Assembly: GCF_014650075.1 (NCBI RefSeq)
Contig: NZ_BMUG01000018.1
Coordinates: forward strand, 62,001-126,000
Length of the DNA: 64,000 nucleotides
Source of the DNA: Streptomyces microflavus
GTDB taxonomy: Bacteria; Actinomycetota; Actinomycetes; Streptomycetales; Streptomycetaceae
Direction: 5' to 3'
The notes under the pieces were generated by a model, which made no database searches, was not told the origin of the DNA, and saw nothing but the letters and a program-made list of their open reading frames with translations. The number at the start of each line of letters is the position of its first letter. Positions within the stretch are counted from its first letter, which is position 1. A program made the translations under genes and the position numbers. This document shows, in pieces, positions 1-7,689 of this stretch.

Positions 1-793
1 CCGGGACCTGGGGAAGCAGGGGCGTGGAGAACCGGCGGCCGCCCGGGCCGACGAGTTCGGTGTCGATGTCCACGGGCGGTGCGGCGGCGTCGGCCGCCGC
101 GAGTTCGTAGTAGCGCACCGGCTCGTCGCCCAGCGCGATGGGCGGCGCTTCGGCCGCCCGGAACAGGTAGTCCAGCACCGCGGTGGTGGAGCGCAGCTGG
201 TCGAAGAGGAAGTCCCAGTCCCGGCGGGTCAGGGTCAGCGCGGGCATGCCGATCGGCTCGAACGTGGGCACCATCGCGTCGGGAACCTGGTCGTGGTCGA
301 GCAGGGACACGGCCATCCACTCGTAGGCGTCCCCGGCCACGGACAGGGAGGTGCCTCGCCCGTTGACCATGTCGGCCGCCTGGAGGCGCAGCATGCGCAC
401 GGTCCCCTTGGCCTGGCTCATCGCCTTCTTGGTCACCTTCTGGATCCAGGCCCGCTCCTCCGCGTCGCCCTTCGGTTTCACGGTGCGGCTCTTGATCTGG
501 ATGACCGCACCGCGGTTGCCGCTGAGCAGGAGCCGGTCCCCGAGTTCCCGCTGCCCGGAGCCCTTGCGGGTGAGCGAGGACTGGAACACGAAGTCGGGCA
601 GGCCCCAGGTGGCTGCTGCGGTGTGCGCGGCCTTCTCGGCGCCGATGCCCGGTTCGACATCGGGGGGCAGGGGCATGGCCGGGGGTATTCGGCGCACGTG
701 CGTGCCGGCGGGCGTCTCCACGATCAAGCTGACGGAGTCACTGCTGGGGTTGGTGAAACGCCACAGGGCGTCAGATGCGGTCACCGCACCCAT
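1..793 (-). CDS. PD-(D/E)XK nuclease-like protein, partial (C-terminus beyond left edge)
   Basis: An open frame runs leftward from ATG at 793 off the window edge, so at least 264 residues are present and the C-terminus is missing. AAGG lies just upstream of that ATG; an in-frame ATG at 823 is a second possible start. Residues 75-135 look like a PD-(D/E)XK nuclease core: an acidic residue in GDRLLL (D86), then the strand GAVIQIKS with a Q-x-K pair (Q99, K101) and a following Lys-rich helix. The Q-x-K variant is known in Mrr-like nucleases. The remaining C-terminal part is unrecognised. It is divergent from the HEPN-type gene beginning at 908, so the two may share a promoter region. Nuclease assignment is inferred from motif shape only. 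Confidence 0.6.
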   Translation of the reverse strand, partial: MGAVTASDALWRFTNPSSDSVSLIVETPAGTHVRRIPPAMPLPPDVEPGIGAEKAAHTAAATWGLPDFVFQSSLTRKGSGQRELGDRLLLSGNRGAVIQIKSRTVKPKGDAEERAWIQKVTKKAMSQAKGTVRMLRLQAADMVNGRGTSLSVAGDAYEWMAVSLLDHDQVPDAMVPTFEPIGMPALTLTRRDWDFLFDQLRSTTAVLDYLFRAAEAPPIALGDEPVRYYELAAADAAAPPVDIDTELVGPGGRRFSTPLLPQVP

Positions 794-907
794 TAGACGC
801 CTTTCAGCCACCCAAGTACCCATATTTTCAGCGACCGCTGTCAGGCGACCAAAGCCTGCCGGTTACGGGACGGCGCGATACCAGTGACCCACGGAGATGA
901 TGTTCGG

Positions 908-1642
908 ATGAGCATCGATATCGAGTGGGCTCGTGGTGAACTCGCCGGCTTTCTGAAGCTGACCGAGCTGTGCCCATCCCCTGGCCTTCTTTCGGCCGGT
1001 CGCCGCTTGTCCAACCGCGGCGGAGAACGCGAGATCGTGGCCGGCGCCCAGGTTGTGGAGCAGATCCTGGACAGGGTCTTGCCGCGGTGGCGCACGGAGG
1101 TCCCCGAGGACCGCAACAAGTCCGTCAATCGCTGGTGTCAGCACCGCGAAGCGGCGCAGCGAGCTGAGGTTGTCCTGCTGCGGGACGCGGAGGTTCGTGA
1201 GCGGCTCGGGGATGGTGCACCTCAGCTCAGTGCGGCTTCCATGCACCGGTGGGTGTGGGACGGGGCCAGGTCCCTGTGGGGCAGCGGGCATTTTCGTGAG
1301 GCGGTCACGGCCGCCGCGCGGAAGGTCAACGCGGAGGCCCAGAACAAGGTCGCCCGCCGCGACGTGAGCGAAACGGCCCTGTTCCAGAGTGTGTTCTCCA
1401 AGGACGCGGCGAAGCCCGGCCGGCCTCGCCTGCGACTGATGGCGGACGACGGCAGTGACACGTTCCGCAGTGTGCACCGCGGCGTCATGTCCTTTGCCGA
1501 GGGTTGCTTCGCGGGCATTCGGAACCCCAACAGCCATGAGGACGGGCTGCCGGAGCTGCCGGAGCACGAGGCCCTGGAACAGCTCGCGGCCTTCAGCGTC
1601 CTGGCGCGCTGGGTGGACAGCGCTGCCCTCGACGCCCCCTGA
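908..1642 (+). CDS. HEPN/Ymh-type (TIGR02391-like) protein
   Basis: A 244-residue protein. The C-terminal half (about residues 110-240) resembles the Ymh/TIGR02391 family: a WDGARSLW helix, a helix with FREAV, and the segment FAEGCFAGIRNPNSHE. The last contains RNPNSH, an R-x4-H arrangement (R205, H210) that matches the catalytic motif of HEPN ribonucleases. The N-terminal half is not recognised. ATG 908 was chosen because GGAG at 893-896 precedes it; an in-frame GTG at 884 would add eight residues. HEPN proteins with this motif are commonly toxins or phage-defence effectors cutting RNA. The neighbouring divergent gene looks like a DNA nuclease, which supports but does not prove a defence role. 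Confidence 0.65.
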   Translation: MSIDIEWARGELAGFLKLTELCPSPGLLSAGRRLSNRGGEREIVAGAQVVEQILDRVLPRWRTEVPEDRNKSVNRWCQHREAAQRAEVVLLRDAEVRERLGDGAPQLSAASMHRWVWDGARSLWGSGHFREAVTAAARKVNAEAQNKVARRDVSETALFQSVFSKDAAKPGRPRLRLMADDGSDTFRSVHRGVMSFAEGCFAGIRNPNSHEDGLPELPEHEALEQLAAFSVLARWVDSAALDAP

Positions 1643-1659
1643 GCCTGGCCCGGGGGCTG

Positions 1660-2715
1660 TCAGCGCAGCAGGGCGGTGATCTCGCGGACGGCGTCGCGGG
1701 CGGGGCGGCCGACGCCGATCAGGGTGGCCGAGGCGGGCCCGGTCCAGTCGCCGTAGCCGAGGAGGTGCAGTCGAGGTTCGTCGGCGGCCCGGGTGCCGTG
1801 GGTGGGGATATGGCCGTGTTCGCCACGCAGTCCCAGCGGGGTGAGGTGGGAGAGGGCGGTGCGAAAGCCGGTGCACCAGATGATTGCTGCGGCTTCCGCT
1901 CTGGTTCCGTCCGCCCACTGCGCACCGTTCTCGGTGAGGCGGGCGAACATCGGCCGGGCTTTGAGGAGGCCGGCATCCCGTGCGGCGCGGACCGGTGCGA
2001 CGGCGACGATGTCGCCGAGGGAGGCGACGCCTCCCGTGTCGGTGTTCCCGGTGTCCAGGGCTCTGCGGCGGGCGGTGGCGGCGTCGAAGAGGGCGCGGCC
2101 GTCGATGTCGTCGGCCAGGAAGCGTGCGGGCCTTTGGGTGACCCAGGTCAGGTCGGTGTGCGGTGCGAGGTCGGCGGCGATCTGGGCCCCGGAGTTGCCG
2201 CCCCCGATCACGATGACCCGTCGGCCCGCGAACTCGTCAGGGTTGCGGTACTGCACGGTGTGGAGCTGACGGCCGGTGAAGGTCTCGCGGCCGGGTACGG
2301 CGGGGAGGAAGGGCCGCCACCATGTTCCGGTGGCCGAGACGACGGCGCGGGCGGACCAGACGCCTGCGTCCGTCTCCACACGCAGCCGCTCGCTGTCACG
2401 GTGTACGGCCTTGGCGCGGACCGGCCGCACGACGGGCAGGGTGTAGCGCTCCTCGTACGCGGTCAGGTATTCGACGGCATGGTGCGCGTCCGGGTACTCC
2501 GCCCCGTCCTGGGCGGGCATGAGCCAGCCTGGCAGGGAGGAGTACGCGGCCGGGGAGAACAGGCGGAGCGAGTCCCATGTGTGCTGCCACGCGCCGCCCG
2601 GTGAGGGCTGGGCGTCGAGGATGACGAAGTCGAGGTTCTGGCGGCGCAGGTGGTAGCCAGCGGCGAAGCCCGCCTGGCCGCCACCGATCACCACCACGTC
2701 CACCACGTGGGTCAC
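1660..2715 (-). CDS. arsO: ArsO-like flavin-dependent monooxygenase
   Basis: A 351-residue flavoprotein with an N-terminal FAD site (VVVIGGGQAG, residues 7-16), a central NADP site (VIVIGGGNSG) and between them FTGRQLHTVQY, which fits the F-x-G-x3-H-x3-Y fingerprint of flavin monooxygenases. It lies downstream of arsR and acr3 on the same strand, a setting typical of ArsO in actinobacterial arsenic operons. Family knowledge suggests NADPH-dependent oxidation of a small substrate; the substrate of ArsO proteins is not firmly known. A gap of about 135 bases separates it from acr3, so it may be cotranscribed or have its own promoter. The family call is good; the arsenic-specific role rests on context. 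Confidence 0.8.
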   Translation of the reverse strand: MTHVVDVVVIGGGQAGFAAGYHLRRQNLDFVILDAQPSPGGAWQHTWDSLRLFSPAAYSSLPGWLMPAQDGAEYPDAHHAVEYLTAYEERYTLPVVRPVRAKAVHRDSERLRVETDAGVWSARAVVSATGTWWRPFLPAVPGRETFTGRQLHTVQYRNPDEFAGRRVIVIGGGNSGAQIAADLAPHTDLTWVTQRPARFLADDIDGRALFDAATARRRALDTGNTDTGGVASLGDIVAVAPVRAARDAGLLKARPMFARLTENGAQWADGTRAEAAAIIWCTGFRTALSHLTPLGLRGEHGHIPTHGTRAADEPRLHLLGYGDWTGPASATLIGVGRPARDAVREITALLR

Positions 2716-2851
2716 CAGGCCACCTCTGTAGCAGGGTCGGGCGTCCCGGCGCCCGCCCCACTCCTGCGCGGCACAGCTTTCACCGCCGGGCGGACGGTGA
2801 AGCGGGCCGGGGCGCGGACGGCGGGATGGGGGCGGGAACCGGGGCGGTGCA

Positions 2852-3949
2852 TCAGTGCCGCGTGGTGATCGCGGACGGGGCGAACTTCTTGCGCCAGGCC
2901 AGGGCCACGTAGACCAGGGCGATCAGGACCGGGACTTCGATGAGGGGGCCGACGACGCCGGAGAGGGCCTGGCCGGAGGTGACGCCGAAGGTGGCGATGG
3001 CCACCGCGATGGCGAGCTCAAAGTTGTTGCCGGCGGCCGTGAAGGCCAGCGTGGTGGTGCGGTCGTAGGCGAGGCCGATGGCCTTGCCGATCAGGAAGCT
3101 GCCGAAGAACATGATCGCGAAGTACACGAGCAGCGGGAGGGCGATGCGGACCACGTCCAGCGGCTGCGAGGTGATCGTCTTCCCCTGGAGGGCGAAGAGG
3201 ATGACGATCGTGAAGAGCAGGCCGTACAGGGCCCAGGGGCCGATCTTCGGGAGGAACTTCGCCTCGTAGGACTCGCGGCCCATCTTCTTCTCGCCCAGGC
3301 GGCGGGTGAGGAAGCCGGCGAGCAGGGGCACGCCGAGGAAGATGGCGACGTTCAGCGCGATCTTCCACATGGAGATGTCGAGCCGCTCCCCGTCGCCCAG
3401 GCCCAGCCAGCCGGGCAGCAGGTCGAGGTAGAGCCAGCCGAGCAGGCCGAAGGCGATGACCTGGAAGACGGAGTTCAGGGCGACCAGGACGGCTGCGGCT
3501 TCACGGTCGCCGCAGGCGAGGTCGTTCCAGATGATGACCATGGCGATGCAGCGGGCCAGGCCGACGATGATGAGGCCGGTGCGGTACTCGGGCAGGTCCG
3601 GCAGGAAGATCCACGCCAGGGCGAACATGACGGCCGGGCCGATGATCCAGTTGATGACCAGCGAGGAGGCCATCAGCTTGCGGTCGCCGGTGACGGCGTC
3701 GAGCTTGTCGTAGCGGACCTTGGCCAGGACCGGGTACATCATGATCAGCAGGCCGACGGCGATGGGCAGCGAGATGCCGCCGACCTCCACCTTGGCCAGT
3801 GCGTCGTTCAGGCCCGGGATGAGCCGTCCGAGGCCGAGGCCGAGGGCCATGGCCAGGAGGATCCAGACGGCGAGGAAGCGGTCCAAGGTGGACAGCTTCT
3901 TCACGACCGAGGGTTCCTCGGTCGTCGCGGGTGCTTGCGTGGAGGTCAC
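2852..3949 (-). CDS. acr3: Acr3-family arsenite efflux permease
   Basis: A 365-residue integral membrane protein of the Acr3 (bile/arsenite/riboflavin transporter) family, expected to have ten membrane helices. Conserved features seen are GLARCIAMVIIWNDLACGD, carrying the essential Cys (C134) of helix 4, and NNFELAIAVAIATFG with the conserved Glu of helix 9. It exports As(III) from the cytoplasm using the proton-motive force. The start is GTG 3949, whose G-T-G-A overlaps the stop of arsR, implying translational coupling. A longer open frame extends upstream, but it only overlaps arsR and lacks the family sequence. arsR, acr3 and arsO thus form one leftward operon. Confidence 0.95.
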   Translation of the reverse strand: MTSTQAPATTEEPSVVKKLSTLDRFLAVWILLAMALGLGLGRLIPGLNDALAKVEVGGISLPIAVGLLIMMYPVLAKVRYDKLDAVTGDRKLMASSLVINWIIGPAVMFALAWIFLPDLPEYRTGLIIVGLARCIAMVIIWNDLACGDREAAAVLVALNSVFQVIAFGLLGWLYLDLLPGWLGLGDGERLDISMWKIALNVAIFLGVPLLAGFLTRRLGEKKMGRESYEAKFLPKIGPWALYGLLFTIVILFALQGKTITSQPLDVVRIALPLLVYFAIMFFGSFLIGKAIGLAYDRTTTLAFTAAGNNFELAIAVAIATFGVTSGQALSGVVGPLIEVPVLIALVYVALAWRKKFAPSAITTRH

Positions 3950-4254
3950 GGACAGGCCCTCTTGTTCTCGGTGGCGGTACGGGCGGAGTCGGCCAGTTCG
4001 GCGAACTGGCCGGCGAGCTGGGCGATGACGTCCGGGCGGAGCTTGTAGTACGTGAAGCGGCCGCACGGTTCGGTCTCCACGACCCCGGCCTCGCGCAGGA
4101 CCCTCAGATGGTTGGAGAGATTGGTCTGCCGGGCACCGGTCTCCTCCACCAGATGGCTGGTGCACAGCGTCTCGCGGGCGAGCAGGGTCACGATCCGGAG
4201 CCGGAGCGGATCGCCCAGCACCCGGATCAGTTCAGTGTCGACTGACGTCATCAT
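3946..4254 (-). CDS. arsR: ArsR-family arsenite-responsive repressor
   Basis: A 102-residue winged-helix repressor. The recognition helix region is ARQTNLSNHLRVL (residues 41-53) and a wing follows (CGRFTYYKL). The usual paired-Cys motif ELCVCDL is replaced by ETLCTSHL with only one Cys (C31); further Cys residues are C64 and C101, so the As(III) site differs from the E. coli type and from the second ArsR of this window. It starts with ATG 4254 (or ATG 4251) and is coupled to acr3 by a four-base overlap. Two identical-form inverted repeats, one inside its own first codons and one between it and arsC, are probable operators, so it likely represses both divergent arsenic operons. Confidence 0.92.
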   Translation of the reverse strand: MMTSVDTELIRVLGDPLRLRIVTLLARETLCTSHLVEETGARQTNLSNHLRVLREAGVVETEPCGRFTYYKLRPDVIAQLAGQFAELADSARTATENKRACP

Positions 4255-4285
4255 GGGCTGATACTCTCACATCAGTGGCTACTGA
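4232..4285. promoter_or_regulatory. Pair of ArsR operators (TCAGT-N4-ACTGA)
   Basis: Two perfect inverted repeats of the form TCAGT-N4-ACTGA occur at 4232-4245 (spacer GTCG) and 4272-4285 (spacer GGCT), exactly 40 bases apart. The first lies inside the 5' end of arsR, the second in the arsR-arsC intergenic space. The same-face spacing of about four helical turns suits two repressor dimers controlling both divergent promoters. Assignment to the neighbouring ArsR is inferred. Confidence 0.65.
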
Positions 4286-4345
4286 CGCCATTGGGTGCTG
4301 ATGTCCCGGGCATCTGAATTCACCGCACAACGAGAGAGACCCCTG

Positions 4346-4759
4346 ATGTCCGAAAAGCCTTCTGTGCTGTTCGTCTGTGTCCACAACGCCGGCCGTTCCC
4401 AGATGGCCGCCGCCTGGCTGACCCACCTGGCCGGGGACCGCGTCGAGGTCCGCTCCGCCGGCTCCAACCCCGGCGACACCGTCAACCCTGCCGCCGTGGA
4501 GGCGATGGCCGAGGTCGGGATCGACATCTCCGCCGCGACGCCGAAGATCCTCACCGTCGACGCCGTGAAGGAGTCCGACGTCTGCATCACCATGGGCTGC
4601 GGCGACACCTGCCCCGTCTTCCCCGGCAAGCGCTACCTCGACTGGCAGCTCGAAGACCCCTCCGGCCAGGACGTGGCCGCGGTGCGCAGGATCCGGGACG
4701 ACATCAAGTTCATGGTCGAGGGCCTGATCAAGGAAATCCTCCCGGAGGGATCCAAGTGA
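4346..4759 (+). CDS. arsC: Arsenate reductase, LMW-phosphatase type
   Basis: A 137-residue protein of the low-molecular-weight phosphatase fold. The CX5R loop is CVHNAGRS (C11, R17), and the redox Cys pair lies in MGCGDTCPVFPG (C85, C89). It reduces As(V) to As(III) so that Acr3 can export it. ATG 4346 is preceded by a GAGAGAG purine run; an upstream in-frame start exists but lies near the operator. Its last bases overlap the GTG of trxB, which suits a thioredoxin-coupled enzyme supplied by its own reductase. The operon is divergent from arsR-acr3-arsO. Confidence 0.93.
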   Translation: MSEKPSVLFVCVHNAGRSQMAAAWLTHLAGDRVEVRSAGSNPGDTVNPAAVEAMAEVGIDISAATPKILTVDAVKESDVCITMGCGDTCPVFPGKRYLDWQLEDPSGQDVAAVRRIRDDIKFMVEGLIKEILPEGSK

Positions 4760-5745
4760 GTTCCCCGACGGACATCCGCGACGTCATCGTCATAGGCTCC
4801 GGTCCCGCCGGCTACACCGCCGCCCTCTACACCGCCCGCGCCGACCTCAAACCCCTGCTGTTCGGCAGCAGCATCTTCGTCGGTGGCTCGCTGACGACCA
4901 CGACCGAGGTCGAGAACTTCCCCGGTTTCCCCGAGGGCGTCGACGGCCCGGTCCTGATGGAGAACATGCGGGCCCAGGCCGAGAAGTTCGGCGCCGAGAT
5001 GATCGACGACGATGTCGTGTCCGTCGATCTGACCGGCGACGTCAAGCTCCTCACCGACTCCGCAGGCACCGTTCACCGCGCCAGGACGGTGATCATCGCG
5101 ACCGGCTCCGGCTACCGCAAGCTCGGCCTGCCGAAGGAGGACGAGCTGTCCGGCCGCGGCGTCTCGTGGTGCGCGACCTGCGACGGGTTCTTCTTCAAGG
5201 GCCGCGACATCGTCGTGGTCGGCGGCGGCGACACCGCCATGGAGGAAGCCACCTTCCTCACCCGCTTCGCCCGCTCCGTCACCGTCGTCCACCGCCGCTC
5301 CACCCTGCGCGCCTCCAAGGTCATGCAGGACCGGGCGTTCGCCGACGACAAGATCTCCTTCGCCTTCGACAGCGAGATCACCGAGATCACCGAGACCGAC
5401 GGCATGCTTGCCGGCGTCGTCCTGCGCGACGTCCTCACCGGTGCCACCCGCGACCTGGACGTCACGGGGCTGTTCATCGCCATCGGCCACGATCCCCGCA
5501 CCGAACTGTTCACCGGCCAGCTCGACCTCGATGCCGAGGGCTACATCACCGTCGCCGCCCCGAGCACCCGTACCAGCCTGCCTGGCGTGTTCGCGGCCGG
5601 CGACGTCGTCGACCACACCTACCGCCAGGCCATCACCGCCGCCGGCACCGGCTGTGCCGCGGCCCTGGACGCCGAGCGCTACCTCGCGGCCCTCACCGAC
5701 ACGAAGCGGGCCGCAGAGCCCGAAAAGACACCGGCAGCCGCCTGA
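4756..5745 (+). CDS. trxB: Thioredoxin-disulfide reductase
   Basis: A 329-residue pyridine-nucleotide disulfide reductase. It has an FAD site (VIVIGSGPAG, residues 10-19), the redox motif WCATCDG (C139, C142), an NADP site (DIVVVGGGDTA) and a C-terminal FAD motif (VFAAGDVVD). Length and layout match bacterial TrxB. It begins with GTG overlapping the arsC stop. In arsenic operons such a reductase (sometimes called ArsT) regenerates the thioredoxin used by ArsC. The roughly 250 bases downstream, before the next gene, hold no feature I can support. Confidence 0.93.
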   Translation: MSSPTDIRDVIVIGSGPAGYTAALYTARADLKPLLFGSSIFVGGSLTTTTEVENFPGFPEGVDGPVLMENMRAQAEKFGAEMIDDDVVSVDLTGDVKLLTDSAGTVHRARTVIIATGSGYRKLGLPKEDELSGRGVSWCATCDGFFFKGRDIVVVGGGDTAMEEATFLTRFARSVTVVHRRSTLRASKVMQDRAFADDKISFAFDSEITEITETDGMLAGVVLRDVLTGATRDLDVTGLFIAIGHDPRTELFTGQLDLDAEGYITVAAPSTRTSLPGVFAAGDVVDHTYRQAITAAGTGCAAALDAERYLAALTDTKRAAEPEKTPAAA

Positions 5746-5996
5746 ACGTCCTGCTGAACCGGTCCTGCCCACCCCCTCGGGACACACCTTCCGCACCTTC
5801 CGCACGGGAGATGTGTGCGAGGCCGACGCCCGCGCCGTAGTCGAGACGCAGTGCCTCGCCGCGGCGCCCGTATGTCACGCGCAGGCCATCCACCCAGTCG
5901 TGTTCCGTCAGCTGCTGTTCGTCGGTGCGTCGCCTCCCGGGCGTTTGCATCGGCAAGCATCTATCCAGCTGGCTGGCCGTCTGGAAGGAAGCACCG

Positions 5997-7115
5997 GTGC
6001 ATCACCGAGGGTCGAATCGACGCACTTCACTGAGAGGCGCCGCGGCAGTAGCGGTCGGCGTGTTGCTCCTTTCGGCCTGCGGACGGGGCGGCGGAGGCGA
6101 AGCCGCCCCGTCCCCCTCACGGCCGAGTCACATCTCCTGTGCGCCGAGGGGTGAGGTGGCCGGCTCGGGCTCTACAGCCCAGCAGAACGCGATGGAGTAC
6201 TGGCTCCGGGAGTACCAGAGCGCCTGTCCCGGGGTGCAGCTCCGCTACAACCCCATCGGTTCCGGCGGCGGAGTGGCCCAGTTCCTGCGCGGAGCCACGC
6301 ACTTCGGTGGCAGCGACACCCCGCTGTCGCAGGACGACGTCGAGTTCTCCCGCCGCACCTGCCCCGGGAGCAGGGCGATCGGCCTGCCGATGGTCGGCGG
6401 TCCCGTGGCCATCGGCTACAACGTCGAGGGCGTGGACAGCCTCGTCCTCGACGCACCGACGCTCGCCCGGATCTTCGACTCGCGGATCACGATGTGGAAC
6501 GACCCGGAGATCCGGCGCCTCAACCCCGGCGCACGGCTGCCCGAGACCGGGATCAGTGCCGTGCACCGCTCCGACAACTCGGGTACCACGCAGAATTTCA
6601 ACGCCTATCTGGCGGACGCTGCACCGGAGCAGTGGCCGTACGAGAAGGTGAAGGCGTGGCAGGCCAGGGGTGGTCATGCGGCACCGGGTTCCGACGGGGT
6701 CGTGTCCACCGTGAGCGGCCAGAACGGTTCGATCGGCTACTTCGAGCTGTCCTTCGCCAAGGCGGAGGGCCTGCCCACCGTGAAGCTGGATACGGGTGCC
6801 CCCGAACCGGTCACGGTCTCCGCGCGGAGCGCCTCCGCCGGCATCGCCGCCGCCAGGGTCGCCGACGGCGGCCAGGACCTGACGCTGGAGTTCGACTACC
6901 GCACCAGAGTCCCCGGCGCGTATCCGATCGTGCTGGTCACCTACGAAATCGTGTGCGCCGACGGCAACCCGGCCGATGTGCTGCCCGCACTGAAGTCTTT
7001 CCTGACCTACACAGCCAGTGAGGAGGTCCAGGCAGGGCTGGCGCATATCCACTACGCCCCGCTGCCTGAGAAGGTGGCCTCACGGGTGCGGCACGTGGTG
7101 AGCACGCTGTCCTGA
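5997..7115 (+). CDS. Orphan PstS-like phosphate-binding lipoprotein
   Basis: A 372-residue secreted substrate-binding protein. The N-terminus has a basic segment, a hydrophobic core (AAAVAVGVLLL) and the lipobox LLSAC, so it should be lipid-anchored outside the membrane. GSGSTAQ and later RSDNSGTTQNF match the phosphate-binding loops of PstS, and IGYFELSFA is also typical. GTG 5997 is chosen because GGAAGG stands 8 bases upstream; in-frame codons further upstream do not encode a better signal peptide. It is not adjacent to permease genes and differs clearly from the PstS of the pst operon. It may deliver phosphate to that PstCAB or act as a scavenger or sensor. In some bacteria PstS-like proteins inside arsenic islands discriminate phosphate from arsenate; that role is inferred here. 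Confidence 0.85.
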   Translation: MHHRGSNRRTSLRGAAAVAVGVLLLSACGRGGGGEAAPSPSRPSHISCAPRGEVAGSGSTAQQNAMEYWLREYQSACPGVQLRYNPIGSGGGVAQFLRGATHFGGSDTPLSQDDVEFSRRTCPGSRAIGLPMVGGPVAIGYNVEGVDSLVLDAPTLARIFDSRITMWNDPEIRRLNPGARLPETGISAVHRSDNSGTTQNFNAYLADAAPEQWPYEKVKAWQARGGHAAPGSDGVVSTVSGQNGSIGYFELSFAKAEGLPTVKLDTGAPEPVTVSARSASAGIAAARVADGGQDLTLEFDYRTRVPGAYPIVLVTYEIVCADGNPADVLPALKSFLTYTASEEVQAGLAHIHYAPLPEKVASRVRHVVSTLS

Positions 7116-7165
7116 CCCAGGCCGCCGGGGAGTCGGCACTGCCAGGCGACCAGGACGGGAGGCCG

Positions 7166-7537
7166 TCAGCTGGTCGTCCGCTCCAGGATGTCCCGGACCC
7201 TGCGGAGCCCTTCGGGGTCGACCGAGAACCAGGCCCAGGTTCCGCGCCGCTCCCGCTTGAGGATCCCGGCTTCCGTCATGATCTTCAGGTGGTGGCTCAC
7301 GGTGGGCTGGCGCAGGCCGAGGCAGTCGGTCAGGTCGCACACACACGCCTCACGGGTGGGGGAGCGTTCGATCAGGCGCAGTATCTGCAGCCGGGTGGGG
7401 TCGGCGATGGCCTTGAGGGCCGCGGCCATGCGTTCGGCCTCTTCGCGGTCGATCAGCAGGCAGGACAGCTGTGGCACGCACGTGGGCGCCTGGTCGTCCG
7501 CGACGGTCTCCGTCGCCTCGTAAGCAGTGATGGCCAT
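7166..7537 (-). CDS. Second ArsR-family repressor (paired-Cys type)
   Basis: A 123-residue winged-helix protein. It carries ACVCDL (C65, C67), the classical As(III)-binding motif on the recognition-helix side, plus Cys at 20, 26 and 72; the N-terminal pair could add ligands. The HTH is LRQPTVSHHLKIM (residues 76-88). It is divergent from the second arsC and convergent with the PstS-like gene. A 10-base-arm inverted repeat in the divergent gap is its likely operator, and a shorter version lies near pstS/phoX. Its Cys layout is unlike the first ArsR, so the two probably sense in different ways or respond to different thiophilic metalloids. Confidence 0.9.
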   Translation of the reverse strand: MAITAYEATETVADDQAPTCVPQLSCLLIDREEAERMAAALKAIADPTRLQILRLIERSPTREACVCDLTDCLGLRQPTVSHHLKIMTEAGILKRERRGTWAWFSVDPEGLRRVRDILERTTS

Positions 7538-7617
7538 CTATCCACCATATGGGCCGGTGAGCGGCCCCTGGGGCGCCTGTGGCTCTTGCCACTTTGAATT
7601 CACTTACCGTTCACTCC

Positions 7618-7647
7618 CATCTATATCGATCAACTTAGATATAGATG
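7618..7647. promoter_or_regulatory. Inverted repeat, likely operator of the second ArsR
   Basis: CATCTATATC at 7618-7627 and GATATAGATG at 7638-7647 form perfect 10-base arms around a 10-base spacer. It sits between the divergent arsR (7537) and arsC (7690) genes, 43 bases before the arsC start. The motif CATCTAT recurs at the arsR start (7535-7541). Confidence 0.6.
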
Positions 7648-7689
7648 AGCGACTATGATGAGTGCCGGATTTCGAAAAGGGGTGCAGTC

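Noticed and set aside
2855..4048. Long plus-strand frame opposite acr3
   Set aside because: Antisense of a clear Acr3 gene; highly acidic low-complexity product typical of a GC-rich shadow frame.
5693..5956. Minus-strand frame after trxB with a protein-like stretch (DWVDGLRVTYGRRGEALRLD)
   Set aside because: It overlaps the end of trxB antisense, has no recognised family or good start, and may be only a fragment of a lost gene.
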